A DNA stretch of 64,000 nucleotides, taken from NCBI RefSeq assembly GCF_947654165.1, contig NZ_CANTKB010000014.1, positions 30,800-94,799 of the forward strand. Reading direction: 5' to 3'. Both the position numbers and the translations under genes were made by a program. The stretch's first letter is position 1; the number at the start of each line of letters is the position of its first letter. Below the pieces are notes generated by a model. It searched no databases, had not been told where the DNA came from, and worked only from the letters and a program-made list of their open reading frames with translations. This document shows, piece by piece, positions 35,728 through 44,475 of this stretch. This DNA comes from an uncultured Blautia sp. (lineage in GTDB: Bacteria > Bacillota > Clostridia > Lachnospirales > Lachnospiraceae).

Positions 35728-36528
35728 TTATAATTTGAGAAATTTCGGTTTTCTGTTCTGGAAAATAGTATAATACCGAAAACCGCAGTTCTGTAAAAGA
35801 GTACCGATTTTATTGAAATCATAGGCAAGGTGCTCAGGAGCATGTCCATCAGACCCCAACGTGAGAATCTCGCCTCCAAGTTCACGGTAACGAATCAGGA
35901 TATCTTCTGTGGGATTGGGATGTCCGAGACCATATTTAAAGCCTGCGGTATTACATTCTAATCCAATGCCTTTTGTGATCAGAACTTTTAAAATTTCGTC
36001 CAGGATGTCACAGTAAGCAGTATAAGAATAAAATCTGTTTGTATTTGGACCGTATCGAACCACATAATCCACATGTCCGCAGGTGTCAAAACAGGAAAAT
36101 GTTTTGAGGTTCTCCAGAAGAACTTCAAAATAGCGAAGATAAGAGTCCTGTTCGCTTCTTCCCTGAAAATAAAGCTTGTCATAGGGATCCATGCGGTCGA
36201 TGACATGGGCAGAACCAATAAGAAAATCAAAATCATCTGAGGAGGCAAGAGCAGGAAGTTCTTTTAGAAGATGTGGCTGCATTCCAAGTTCGAGACCGTA
36301 GAAAAGCTCAATCTGTCCCTGATATCGTTCTTTCAGTTCCATAAATTTTTGTTTGTAAGAAGGAAGATCCGTCAGAAAAGAAAGCTCTTCACCCGGAAAA
36401 TCCAGATCCATGTGCTCTGTGAAGCAGATTCCGGGAAGACCAAGACGGATCCCCTGTTCAATCATGGATTCCATGGGAGTATGGCTGTCACTGGAAAAGT
36501 CAGAATGTACATGAAAGTCGTAATACAT
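35728..36528 (-). CDS. PHP-domain phosphatase, HisK-like
   Basis: A 266-residue PHP-domain protein. Metal-binding motifs D-F-H-V-H-S-D near the start, T-E-H-M-D, G-S-A-H-V-I-D, D-T-C-G-H-V-D and the late G-S-D-G-H-A-P-E are all present, matching histidinol-phosphatase (HisJ/HisK) proteins. No other his gene is nearby, so it may act on another phosphate ester. The ATG at 36528 has AGGAGC upstream. Confidence 0.85.
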   Translation of the reverse strand: MYYDFHVHSDFSSDSHTPMESMIEQGIRLGLPGICFTEHMDLDFPGEELSFLTDLPSYKQKFMELKERYQGQIELFYGLELGMQPHLLKELPALASSDDFDFLIGSAHVIDRMDPYDKLYFQGRSEQDSYLRYFEVLLENLKTFSCFDTCGHVDYVVRYGPNTNRFYSYTAYCDILDEILKVLITKGIGLECNTAGFKYGLGHPNPTEDILIRYRELGGEILTLGSDGHAPEHLAYDFNKIGTLLQNCGFRYYTIFQNRKPKFLKL

Positions 36529-36645
36529 GTTACCAGCTCCTTTTATCAAAGTGTATTTTTGTACATTATATCCTTGTCTTTGTATTTATTTCAAGGGATG
36601 TTGAATAAAAATACCGGAGAAATCCTTTGAAATTATAAATGGGGC

Positions 36646-36674
36646 TTGAATTTTCGGAAAAAAACAGGTACAAT
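36646..36674 (+). promoter_or_regulatory. Promoter of gap
   Basis: TTGAAT (36646-36651) and TACAAT (36669-36674) with 17-base spacing; an untranslated leader of about 85 bases follows. Confidence 0.7.
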
Positions 36675-36764
36675 ATGGACAAGGTTGATGTTTCTTTAAC
36701 AATCTATTTCAGAATTGTTGAAGAACTCACATTAAATCAATCACTTTTAGGAGGAATGAAAATC

Positions 36765-37784
36765 ATGGCAGTAAAAGTAGCAATTAATGGTTTTGGACGT
36801 ATTGGACGTCTTGCATTCAGACAGATGTTCGGAGCAGAAGGATTTGAAATCGTAGCAATCAACGATTTAACATCTCCAGCTATGTTAGCTCACTTACTGA
36901 AATATGACTCTACACAGGGAAGATATGAACTGGCTGATAAAGTTACAGCTGGCGAAGATTCCATCACTGTAGACGGAAAAGAAATCAAAATTTACGCAAA
37001 AGCAAATGCAGCTGAACTTCCTTGGGGAGAAATCGGTGTAGACGTAGTTCTGGAATGTACAGGATTCTACACATCCAAAGACAAAGCTCAGGCTCATATC
37101 GATGCAGGTGCTAAGAAAGTTGTTATTTCTGCTCCGGCAGGAAACGACCTTCCTACAATCGTTTACAATGTAAACCATGAAACATTAACAGAAAATGATA
37201 ACATCATTTCTGCAGCTTCCTGTACAACAAACTGCTTAGCTCCTATGGCTAAAGCATTAAATGACTTAGCTGAAATCCAGTCTGGTATCATGTGCACAAT
37301 CCACGCTTACACAGGTGATCAGATGACACTTGACGGACCTCAGAGAAAAGGTGATTTAAGAAGATCTCGTGCAGCAGCAGTGAACATCGTTCCTAACAGC
37401 ACAGGTGCTGCAAAAGCTATCGGATTAGTTATTCCAGAATTAAACGGAAAATTAATCGGTGCTGCTCAGCGTGTTCCAACACCTACAGGTTCTACAACTA
37501 TCTTAACAGCAGTTGTAAAAGGTAACGTTACAAAAGAACAGATTAACGATGCTATGAAAGCAGCTTCTACAGAATCTTTCGGATACAACACAGATGAAAT
37601 CGTATCCAGCGATATCGTTGGTATGAGATATGGTTCTCTGTTCGATGCTACACAGACAATGGTTCTTCCATTAGACAACGGCACAACAGAAGTTCAGGTT
37701 GTATCATGGTATGATAACGAAAACTCTTACACAAGCCAGATGGTTAGAACAATCAAATACTTCGGAAAATTATTAAACAAATAA
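36765..37784 (+). CDS. gap: Glyceraldehyde-3-phosphate dehydrogenase
   Basis: A 339-residue NAD-dependent enzyme. The Rossmann start V-A-I-N-G-F-G-R-I-G-R and the catalytic cysteine C153 in S-A-A-S-C-T-T-N-C are present. Codon use is strongly biased, as for a very highly expressed gene. The ATG at 36765 follows AGGAGG; the frame stays open upstream to 36639 but through promoter sequence. First gene of the gap-pgk-tpiA cluster. Confidence 0.98.
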   Translation: MAVKVAINGFGRIGRLAFRQMFGAEGFEIVAINDLTSPAMLAHLLKYDSTQGRYELADKVTAGEDSITVDGKEIKIYAKANAAELPWGEIGVDVVLECTGFYTSKDKAQAHIDAGAKKVVISAPAGNDLPTIVYNVNHETLTENDNIISAASCTTNCLAPMAKALNDLAEIQSGIMCTIHAYTGDQMTLDGPQRKGDLRRSRAAAVNIVPNSTGAAKAIGLVIPELNGKLIGAAQRVPTPTGSTTILTAVVKGNVTKEQINDAMKAASTESFGYNTDEIVSSDIVGMRYGSLFDATQTMVLPLDNGTTEVQVVSWYDNENSYTSQMVRTIKYFGKLLNK

Positions 37785-37812
37785 TTCACAGGTATTTATA
37801 AGGCTCATAAAG

Positions 37813-37843
37813 GGGTCCGGTCTATTATGGACCGGATCCTTTC
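37813..37843 (+). terminator. Hairpin between gap and pgk
   Basis: GGGTCCGGTC pairs with GACCGGATCC around a short loop, with only a short T-rich tail. It is probably a partial terminator or mRNA-end stabiliser that keeps gap mRNA above pgk. Confidence 0.6.
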
Positions 37844-37894
37844 GTCTTTATATGGGCAAAAGACTGAAAAATAATGTAAAGGAGGCATTTCCCA

Positions 37895-39088
37895 ATGCTC
37901 AATAAAAAATCAGTTGACGATATCAACGTAAAAGGCAAAAAAGTCCTGGTTCGCTGTGACTTCAACGTACCATTACAGGAAGGCAAGATCACAGATGAGA
38001 ACCGTCTTGTTGCAGCACTTCCTACTATCAAAAAATTAATTGCTGATGGCGGAAAAGTAATTCTCTGCTCCCATCTCGGTAAACCGAAGGGAGAACCAAA
38101 ACCAGAATTATCTCTGGCTCCTGTAGCTGTTCGTCTTTCCGAACTGTTAGGACAGGAAGTGAAATTTGCAGCAGATCCGGAAGTTGTAGGACCAAACGCA
38201 AAAGCAGCAGTAGAAGCTATGAATGACGGCGAAGTAATCTTACTGGAAAATACACGTTACAGAGCAGAAGAGACCAAGAACGGCGAAGCATTCTCTAAAG
38301 AACTTGCATCTCTTTGTGACGTATTTGTAAACGATGCATTTGGTACTGCACACCGTGCACATTGCTCTAATGTTGGTGTTACAGAATTTGTAGATACAGC
38401 AGTTGTAGGTTATTTAATGCAGAAAGAAATTGATTTCTTAGGAAATGCGGTAAACAATCCGGAAAGACCATTCGTTGCCATCTTAGGTGGAGCAAAGGTT
38501 TCCAGCAAAATTTCAGTTATCAATAACCTTCTTGATAAGGTCGATACACTGATCATCGGTGGCGGTATGTCCTACACCTTCTCCAAAGCAAGAGGCGGTC
38601 ATATCGGTAAATCCCTGTGTGAAGATGATTACCTGCAGTATGCACTTGATATGATGAAAAAAGCAGAAGAAAAAGGTGTGAAATTACTTCTTCCTGTAGA
38701 TAACAGAATCGGTGATGACTTTTCTAATGACTGCAACATCCAGGTAGTGAAACGTGGAGAAATCCCGGACGGATGGGAAGGAATGGATATCGGACCTGAA
38801 ACAGAGAAAATCTTCAGCGAAGCTGTAAAAGATGCAAAGACTGTTGTATGGAACGGACCAATGGGATGCTTCGAAATGCCAAACTTTGCTCATGGTACAG
38901 AAGCAGTTGCAAAAGCATTGGCTGATACAGATGCTACTACAATCATCGGCGGCGGTGATTCTGCAGCAGCAGTAAACATCCTGGGATACGGTGACAAGAT
39001 GACACATATCTCCACAGGCGGCGGTGCTTCCTTAGAGTTCCTGGAAGGAAAAGAACTCCCAGGCGTAGCAGCAGCAAACGATAAATAG
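37895..39088 (+). CDS. pgk: Phosphoglycerate kinase
   Basis: A 397-residue kinase. R-C-D-F-N-V-P-L-Q, S-H-L-G-K-P-K-G, the hinge region and the C-terminal G-G-G-D-S-A-A-A motif are present. It makes ATP from 1,3-bisphosphoglycerate. A strong AAGGAGG site precedes the ATG. Codon use is biased as in gap. Confidence 0.98.
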   Translation: MLNKKSVDDINVKGKKVLVRCDFNVPLQEGKITDENRLVAALPTIKKLIADGGKVILCSHLGKPKGEPKPELSLAPVAVRLSELLGQEVKFAADPEVVGPNAKAAVEAMNDGEVILLENTRYRAEETKNGEAFSKELASLCDVFVNDAFGTAHRAHCSNVGVTEFVDTAVVGYLMQKEIDFLGNAVNNPERPFVAILGGAKVSSKISVINNLLDKVDTLIIGGGMSYTFSKARGGHIGKSLCEDDYLQYALDMMKKAEEKGVKLLLPVDNRIGDDFSNDCNIQVVKRGEIPDGWEGMDIGPETEKIFSEAVKDAKTVVWNGPMGCFEMPNFAHGTEAVAKALADTDATTIIGGGDSAAAVNILGYGDKMTHISTGGGASLEFLEGKELPGVAAANDK

Positions 39089-39092
39089 GCCG

Positions 39093-39122
39093 AAAGCAAC
39101 TTAGCGAAAGCGAGCCGGAGGC
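39093..39122 (+). repeat. Direct repeat copy 1 between pgk and tpiA
   Basis: A 30-base sequence (starts AAAGCAACTTAGCG, ends GAGCCGGAGGC) recurring exactly at 39201-39230. It contains a small CTTAGCGAAAGCGAG hairpin with a GAAA loop. It starts 5 bases after the pgk stop. Confidence 0.8.
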
Positions 39123-39200
39123 GAAGCTTGAGGTTAGTGCGAGGCCCTTCTCGAACCTTAGCGAGCAAAAGTGCGAGCTTAGTTGAGAGAAGATACCCGT

Positions 39201-39230
39201 AAAGCAACTTAGCGAAAGCGAGCCGGAGGC
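39201..39230 (+). repeat. Direct repeat copy 2 between pgk and tpiA
   Basis: Exact copy of 39093-39122. Between the copies lies related sequence: GGTT-(AGTG)-CGAG...CTCG-AACC can fold, and further TTAGCGAG/GCGAGCTTAG variants occur. It ends 30 bases before the tpiA start, so the whole element fills the intergenic gap. Confidence 0.8.
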
Positions 39231-39260
39231 AAGAAAACATTAGAAAGAAGGATTTATCCC

Positions 39261-40010
39261 ATGGCAAGAAGAAAAATCATCGCTGGAAACTGGAAGATGA
39301 ACATGACTCCAAGTGAAGCAGTTGAATTAGTAAATACATTAAAACCATTAGTTGCAAATGAAGAAGTTGACGTAGTATTCTGCGTACCTGCTATTGACAT
39401 TGTACCGGTTGTGGAAGCTGTAAAAGGCAGCAACATTCAGGTTGGTGCTGAAAACATGTACTTTGAAGAAAAAGGAGCTTATACAGGCGAAATTTCTCCA
39501 AATATGTTAGTAGATGCAGGTGTTAAATATGTTATCCTTGGACATTCCGAAAGAAGAGAGTACTTCGGAGAAACCAACGAAGACATTAACAAAAAAATGC
39601 ACAAAGCATTTGAGCATGGATTAACACCAATCATGTGCTGTGGTGAAACTCTGGAACAGAGAGAACAGGGTGTGACTATGGATTTCATCCGTCAGCAGGT
39701 GAAAGTTGGATTCCTGGGTCTGACAGCAGATCAGGCAAAGGAAGCAGTCATTGCTTATGAGCCAATCTGGGCAATCGGAACAGGTAAAACAGCTACTACA
39801 GAGCAGGCACAGGAAGTTTGTAAAGCTATCCGTGAATGTATCGCAGAAGTATATGATGAAGCTACAGCAGAAGCAATCCGTATTCAGTATGGCGGTTCTG
39901 TAAACGCTGCAACAGCTCCTGATTTATTTGCTCAGGCAGATATTGATGGTGGTTTAGTTGGCGGTGCAGCTCTGAAACCAGATTTCGGAAAGATCGTAAA
40001 CTACAAATAA
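39261..40010 (+). CDS. tpiA: Triosephosphate isomerase
   Basis: A 249-residue TIM barrel. N-W-K-M-N near the N-terminus, histidine in G-H-S-E-R-R-E-Y, catalytic glutamate in A-Y-E-P-I-W-A-I-G-T-G-K-T-A and the phosphate motif Y-G-G-S-V are present. Third gene of the glycolytic cluster; AGAAAGAAGGA gives the ribosome site. Confidence 0.98.
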   Translation: MARRKIIAGNWKMNMTPSEAVELVNTLKPLVANEEVDVVFCVPAIDIVPVVEAVKGSNIQVGAENMYFEEKGAYTGEISPNMLVDAGVKYVILGHSERREYFGETNEDINKKMHKAFEHGLTPIMCCGETLEQREQGVTMDFIRQQVKVGFLGLTADQAKEAVIAYEPIWAIGTGKTATTEQAQEVCKAIRECIAEVYDEATAEAIRIQYGGSVNAATAPDLFAQADIDGGLVGGAALKPDFGKIVNYK

Positions 40011-40041
40011 TAAGTGATTGATAAAATGTAACAACGGAAAG

Positions 40042-40081
40042 AAAGACCTTGTACAGAGAAACTCTGTATGGGGTCTTTTTT
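40042..40081. terminator. Terminator of gap-pgk-tpiA cluster
   Basis: AAAGACC...GTACAGA pairs with CTGTAT...GGTCTTT with a T-run. It overlaps the stop of the converging radical SAM gene by 2 bases. Confidence 0.85.
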
Positions 40082-40985
40082 AAATTCCCTCCAAATCAAA
40101 AGGAGGTGTATATTCTTCTTTTGCACTGCTTTTTTCCTGCATAAATCCGTCTGTAAGCCCAAGTGCAACAGCGGTATCCAGAACCTTATTGTATTCGTAG
40201 GTGGTAATTCGTCTGTTGATTTCTGGGTATTCGCAGCTTTTATAAAAAGGTGTGTATTGACTGAGCAGGCTGAGCAGATAACTTCCTTTGGGCAGTGTAT
40301 CGTTGATCCAATGGAGCAGCCGTATAGAGTCCTCCTTGCAGCCGGGGAGTACCATATGCCGGATAATCACCCCTTTTTGCAGGATTCCATGCTCGTCATA
40401 TTCCAAGCCGCCGGTCTGCTCTATCATAGAAAGAATTGACAAAGAAGCAACATCAAAATAATCTTCTGCTTTTGAATAACGTTTGGATAATACAGAACTA
40501 TAATATTTTAAATCCGGAAGATAAATATCAATATAATCTTTTAGCAAGGCGAGGGTTTCCTTTTTTTCATATCCTCCGCAATTGTAGACCACGGGAATGT
40601 GAAGCTGCTCTTTTACCATATCAAGAGCAGGGAGTATCAGTGGAAGATACTGAGTTGCAGTAATCAGATCAATGTTGTGTGCACCTTGCTCCTGAAGGGA
40701 AAGAAAGATTTCTCCCAATCGTTTTGGCGTGATCTCTTTACCCAGATGTTCCTGACTAATAGCATAATTCTGACAGAAACAGCACTTGAGAGTACAACCG
40801 GAGAAAAAAACAGCACCACTTCCCCGGGTCCCGCTGATGCAGGGTTCTTCCCAATAGTGAAGTGCAGCTCTTGCAGCTTTGAGCTGACTGGTGCATCCGC
40901 AGAAACCTGTTGTGATATTCCGGTCTACATGACAGTTTCTGGGGCAAAGATTACAATTTGAAAGATCCATTAAAGTGCCTTTCAT
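40080..40985 (-). CDS. Radical SAM protein, PflX-like (COG1313)
   Basis: A 301-residue radical SAM protein. The SAM cluster motif is S-G-C-T-L-K-C-C-F-C-Q-N (C-x3-C-x2-C, about residue 67), preceded by an N-terminal C-N-L-C-P-R-N-C-H-V cluster that may bind a second Fe-S centre. This matches proteins annotated as pyruvate-formate-lyase-activating-like (PflX), whose real substrate is unknown. A good GGAGG site precedes the ATG at 40985. Confidence 0.88.
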   Translation of the reverse strand: MKGTLMDLSNCNLCPRNCHVDRNITTGFCGCTSQLKAARAALHYWEEPCISGTRGSGAVFFSGCTLKCCFCQNYAISQEHLGKEITPKRLGEIFLSLQEQGAHNIDLITATQYLPLILPALDMVKEQLHIPVVYNCGGYEKKETLALLKDYIDIYLPDLKYYSSVLSKRYSKAEDYFDVASLSILSMIEQTGGLEYDEHGILQKGVIIRHMVLPGCKEDSIRLLHWINDTLPKGSYLLSLLSQYTPFYKSCEYPEINRRITTYEYNKVLDTAVALGLTDGFMQEKSSAKEEYTPPFDLEGI

Positions 40986-41078
40986 ACAAAATCCTCCATA
41001 ACAAAAAAATTAAATCGAAAACTCCTCTCCATGTTATACAAAAATTGTAGTTTTTTCAAGATACCTGTAGAAAAGACT

Positions 41079-41106
41079 TTGATTTTGTCTGAAAAGGTAG
41101 TAAAAT
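41079..41106 (+). promoter_or_regulatory. Promoter of the L,D-transpeptidase gene
   Basis: TTGATT (41079-41084) and TAAAAT (41101-41106) with 16-base spacing. Confidence 0.55.
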
Positions 41107-41160
41107 GTGCGTATATGAAACTAATGGATAAATAAGGAACAGAAAAAGGAAGTTGGATTC

Positions 41161-42633
41161 ATGTCAAAAACTACAAACAGCAAAAAGGAAAGATTAAAAA
41201 GTTTAAAAAAAGCAGAGAAAAAAATGAAAACAAAAAAGAGTGGTGCCACAAAAAAGGTTTTGATTGGATTGGGAATCACGGCTGTGGTACTCCTGGCAGC
41301 AGGATATGGTGCTGTTGGATATTATTATCAGGATAAATTTTACCCGGGAACCAAGATTAACGGAAATGACTGTAGTGGAATGCAAGTGCAGGAGATAAAG
41401 AGCATTATAAAAAGAGGTGCAGAAGAATATACCCTGACCATTCAGGAAAAAGAAAATAAGACGGAGGTAATCACCGGGGAAAGCATAAAGATTACATATC
41501 AGGATGACAATAGTCTGAAAAACGTAAAGGCAAAACAGAATTCCTGGTTATGGCCTGTACAGATTTTTCAGAATCAGGAATATCAGGTAAATGCAGAAAA
41601 TTTTTATGATCCTGAGAGTCTTACAGCAGCGGTGAACCAGCTCCAATGCCTTCAGGAAGGAGCGGGAACACCATCTCAGGATGCAAAACTGGAGGATAAC
41701 GGAACCGCTTATGTGATTACACCTGAAGTCTATGGAACCCAGTTGGATAAAGAAAAGACAACAGCAGCCATCCAGAAGGCAGTGGAAGAGAGAAAGACAG
41801 AACTGTCTCTGGAAGAAGCAGACTGTTACATCAAACCAACGGTATTGCAGAATGATGAGAAACTGACTCAGGAAATGAATCATCTGAATAAACTCACAGG
41901 AGCACAGGTCAGTGTGAATTTCCAGGGGACACAGGAACAAATTTCCAGAGATATGCTGAAATCCTGGCTAAAACAAGGAGAAGACGGCACCTATTCTTTT
42001 GATGAAAGTATTGTAAAGCCTGTGGTCATTGGCTGGTCCGAAAAATATAATACTTATGGAAAGCCAAGAGATTTTCAGACTTCAGGAGGATATACGGTAC
42101 ATCTTACCACAGGTGATTATGGCTGGAGAGTATGGCAGGATAAAACAACAGAAGCATTGATGCAGGTTTTAAATGCAGGAACTGGCGGCGTGGTAGAAGC
42201 TGTATGGCTTCAGCAGGGACAGAAATACGGCGGCAATGATATGAATGGAACCTATGTGGAGGTTTCTATCAGTGAGCAGAGAATGTGGTTTTATAAAAAT
42301 GGAACCTGTCTGGTGGATACCCCCGTTGTTACCGGAAATCCTAACCAGGGAAACGGAACTCCTTCCGGTGGTGTATGGAGACTGAAAGATAAAAAGAGCC
42401 CTTCTGTTCTTGTTGGAAGAAGACCAGATGGAAGCATTGAATATGAAACTCCGGTAACCTATTGGATGCCCTTTAATGGCGGTATAGGAATTCATGATTT
42501 ATCATCCCGAAGCAGTTACGGTGGTGATATTTATCTTTACAATGGTTCTCATGGATGCATTAACACACCCATGGACGCAGTCCGCACGATTTATGAAAAT
42601 ATTGTGGTAAATAATCCGGTAGTGGTGTATTAA
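41161..42633 (+). CDS. L,D-transpeptidase with peptidoglycan-binding domains
   Basis: A 490-residue surface enzyme. A lysine-rich cytoplasmic start and one membrane helix (about residues 35-53) are followed by two PG_binding_4-like regions (about 60-300) and a C-terminal YkuD domain with H-D-L-S-S-R-S and the catalytic cysteine near 466 in S-H-G-C-I-N-T-P. It cross-links peptidoglycan 3-3, an alternative to penicillin-binding proteins. It sits alone with its own promoter. Confidence 0.93.
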   Translation: MSKTTNSKKERLKSLKKAEKKMKTKKSGATKKVLIGLGITAVVLLAAGYGAVGYYYQDKFYPGTKINGNDCSGMQVQEIKSIIKRGAEEYTLTIQEKENKTEVITGESIKITYQDDNSLKNVKAKQNSWLWPVQIFQNQEYQVNAENFYDPESLTAAVNQLQCLQEGAGTPSQDAKLEDNGTAYVITPEVYGTQLDKEKTTAAIQKAVEERKTELSLEEADCYIKPTVLQNDEKLTQEMNHLNKLTGAQVSVNFQGTQEQISRDMLKSWLKQGEDGTYSFDESIVKPVVIGWSEKYNTYGKPRDFQTSGGYTVHLTTGDYGWRVWQDKTTEALMQVLNAGTGGVVEAVWLQQGQKYGGNDMNGTYVEVSISEQRMWFYKNGTCLVDTPVVTGNPNQGNGTPSGGVWRLKDKKSPSVLVGRRPDGSIEYETPVTYWMPFNGGIGIHDLSSRSSYGGDIYLYNGSHGCINTPMDAVRTIYENIVVNNPVVVY

Positions 42634-42692
42634 TATACATAAAAATATGCATATATAACAGAAAAAAACAGGAGAAAACCATTATTTTCTAC

Positions 42693-42721
42693 TTGCAAAG
42701 AAGAATAAAAGCTGATATAAT
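42693..42721 (+). promoter_or_regulatory. Promoter of the amino-acid ABC operon
   Basis: TTGCAA (42693-42698) and TATAAT (42716-42721) with exactly 17-base spacing. Confidence 0.8.
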
Positions 42722-42729
42722 GCAAATCA

Positions 42730-42747
42730 GTTGAATAAATATGCATA
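42730..42747 (+). promoter_or_regulatory. Candidate ArgR (ARG) box
   Basis: TGAAT-AAAT-ATGCA (42732-42745) fits the ARG box consensus TGMAT-WWWW-ATKCA with no mismatch and covers the expected transcription start. A second dyad, TATGCATAATATGCAT (42740-42755), overlaps it, and a further TATGCATA lies at 42650. ArgR is encoded at 13099-13551. Confidence 0.65.
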
Positions 42748-42786
42748 ATATGCATGGATAAATGAATATAGAGGAGAGAGTGAAAA

Positions 42787-43668
42787 ATGAAGAAAAAAGT
42801 ATTAACAGTTTTATTAACTGCTGTTATGGCAATTTCTATGACAGCCTGCGGTGGTGATAAGGAGAAAACAGAGGGCGGAAGTGCTGATAAAGAATCTGCA
42901 AAAGGTGTGAAGACTATTGAAATTGATCTGACTAATGAGGAATATGCCTTTGGTGTAGATAAAACTCAGCCGGAACTTCTGGAGCAGGTAAACGCCTTTA
43001 TTTCAAAAATCAAAGAAGACGGTACTCTGGATGAAATCTGTGAGAAATTCTTTGCCAACGGAGAGCCGACCGCTGTAAAATCAGCAAAGCTTGATACATC
43101 AAAAGATCAGCTTGTGGTAGCGACCAATGCAGCGTTTGAGCCATTTGAATATACAAAAGGTGAAGACTACTATGGAATCGACATGGAACTTGCAGCACTT
43201 CTGGCAGAAGAATTAGACCAGGAACTGGTAATCCAGAACATGGATTTTGATGCGGTTTGTCTGTCTGTAGGACAGCAGAAATGTGATATTGCTATGGCAG
43301 GTCTGACCGTTAATGAGGAGAGACAGGAATACGTTACTTTTACAGATACTTATTATCAGGCTTCTCAGCGTGTGATTGTTCCGGCAGGCGATACTTCTTT
43401 TGATGAATGTAAGGATGCTGCGGCAGTGGAAGAAGTTTTAAACAAACTTTCTGAATCTGATAAAATCGGTGTACAGGCAGGAACAACTGCTCAGTATTAT
43501 ATCGAAGGAGACGAAGAATGGGGATTCCCGGGACTGACTGCAGAATGTGTACCATATAAAAATGGTTCTCTTGCAGTACAGGACTTGATCAACGGAAATA
43601 TTAAATACGTTATCATTGATGCCGCTCCTGCAAAATGTATCACAGAAGCCATTAATGAAATGCAGTAA
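42787..43668 (+). CDS. Amino-acid ABC binding lipoprotein, circularly permuted
   Basis: A 293-residue lipoprotein: signal peptide and lipobox T-A-C at C21, a short linker, then the extracellular binding protein family 3 fold. The order is unusual. Residues about 46-93 (E-E-Y-A-F-G-V-D-K, then E-L-L-E-Q-V-N, K-E-D-G-T-L-D-E-I-C-E-K-F-F) correspond to the part that normally ends such proteins (compare the end of GlnH). The usual N-terminal strand V-V-A-T-N-A-A-F-E-P-F-E-Y follows only at about 108, and the chain stops after the I-I-D-A-A-P-A-K helix. The ARG box suggests arginine or another basic amino acid as ligand. Confidence 0.9.
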   Translation: MKKKVLTVLLTAVMAISMTACGGDKEKTEGGSADKESAKGVKTIEIDLTNEEYAFGVDKTQPELLEQVNAFISKIKEDGTLDEICEKFFANGEPTAVKSAKLDTSKDQLVVATNAAFEPFEYTKGEDYYGIDMELAALLAEELDQELVIQNMDFDAVCLSVGQQKCDIAMAGLTVNEERQEYVTFTDTYYQASQRVIVPAGDTSFDECKDAAAVEEVLNKLSESDKIGVQAGTTAQYYIEGDEEWGFPGLTAECVPYKNGSLAVQDLINGNIKYVIIDAAPAKCITEAINEMQ

Positions 43669-43697
43669 AAAGAAATTAGCAGAATAAAAAAGAAACA

Positions 43698-43744
43698 GGC
43701 TGTCGCATAAAACTGATAGAAAAGCACTATGCGGCAGCTCTTTT
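43698..43744 (+). terminator. Attenuating hairpin after the binding protein gene
   Basis: GGCTGTCGCATA (43698-43709) pairs with TATGCGGCAGCT (43728-43739), followed by CTTTT. Placement between the binding-protein gene and its permease fits the usual need for excess binding protein. Confidence 0.75.
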
Positions 43745-43764
43745 CAGATGAAAAGGGAGAAAAA

Positions 43765-44475
43765 ATGGGTAATTTCGGACAGAAAATTGATAAGTTTATT
43801 GAGATTTTTCTGGAGCAGAACGGTTACGTCAAGGTAATAGAAGGACTTCAAAACACATTGCTTATCGCAGTCAGCGGTTTGATTATCGGTATTCTCATTG
43901 GTACATTGATCGCAACAGTGCGTGTTCTTCCAAAATATAAACGTCTGCCCAGAATTTTAAACGGAATCTGCAGCTTTTATGTAGCCTTATTCCGCGGAAC
44001 TCCTATGGTAGTGCAGCTTTTGGTGTTCTATTATGTAATGCTGCCTCTGTTAGGAGTGCATATGACAGGAGTTCAGGTAGCAATGGCAGTATTTGGACTG
44101 AACAGTGGTGCTTATATTTCAGAGATCATGCGAAGCGGTATTCAGTCTGTTGATGCAGGACAGATGGAAGCCGGCAGAGCAGTTGGTTTAAGCTTTGGAG
44201 TCAGCATGGTGAAGATTGTTATTCCTCAGGCAGTGAAGAATATTCTTCCGACATTAGGAAATGAATTTATTTCATTGATCAAAGAGACTTCTGTAGTGAG
44301 TTTTGTAGGTGCAGCAGACTTATATGTTGCATTTAACTATATCGGAAGCAACAGCTATGAATTTATGGTACCGTATCTGGTAATGGCAATGATTTATATC
44401 ATCCTGGTACTGGTCGTTTCTCTGTTGGTTAAATTATTAGAAAGGAGCCTGAAAAAGAGTGATAGACGTAATTGA
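43765..44475 (+). CDS. Amino-acid ABC transporter permease (HisM/GlnP type)
   Basis: A 236-residue membrane protein with five or so segments. F-R-G-T-P-M-V-V-Q-L-L-V-F-Y-Y, L-N-S-G-A-Y-I-S-E-I-M-R-S-G-I and the EAA-like loop E-A-G-R-A-V-G-L-S-F-G-V-S-M are family signatures. It likely forms a homodimer. The ATG at 43765 follows AGGGAG; an ATG at 43729 lies inside the attenuator stem and is not used. Confidence 0.93.
   Translation: MGNFGQKIDKFIEIFLEQNGYVKVIEGLQNTLLIAVSGLIIGILIGTLIATVRVLPKYKRLPRILNGICSFYVALFRGTPMVVQLLVFYYVMLPLLGVHMTGVQVAMAVFGLNSGAYISEIMRSGIQSVDAGQMEAGRAVGLSFGVSMVKIVIPQAVKNILPTLGNEFISLIKETSVVSFVGAADLYVAFNYIGSNSYEFMVPYLVMAMIYIILVLVVSLLVKLLERSLKKSDRRN

Noticed and set aside
36639..36764. 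N-terminal extension of gap
   Set aside because: The frame is open but runs through the promoter; the true start at 36765 has AGGAGG and gives the usual GAPDH N-terminus.
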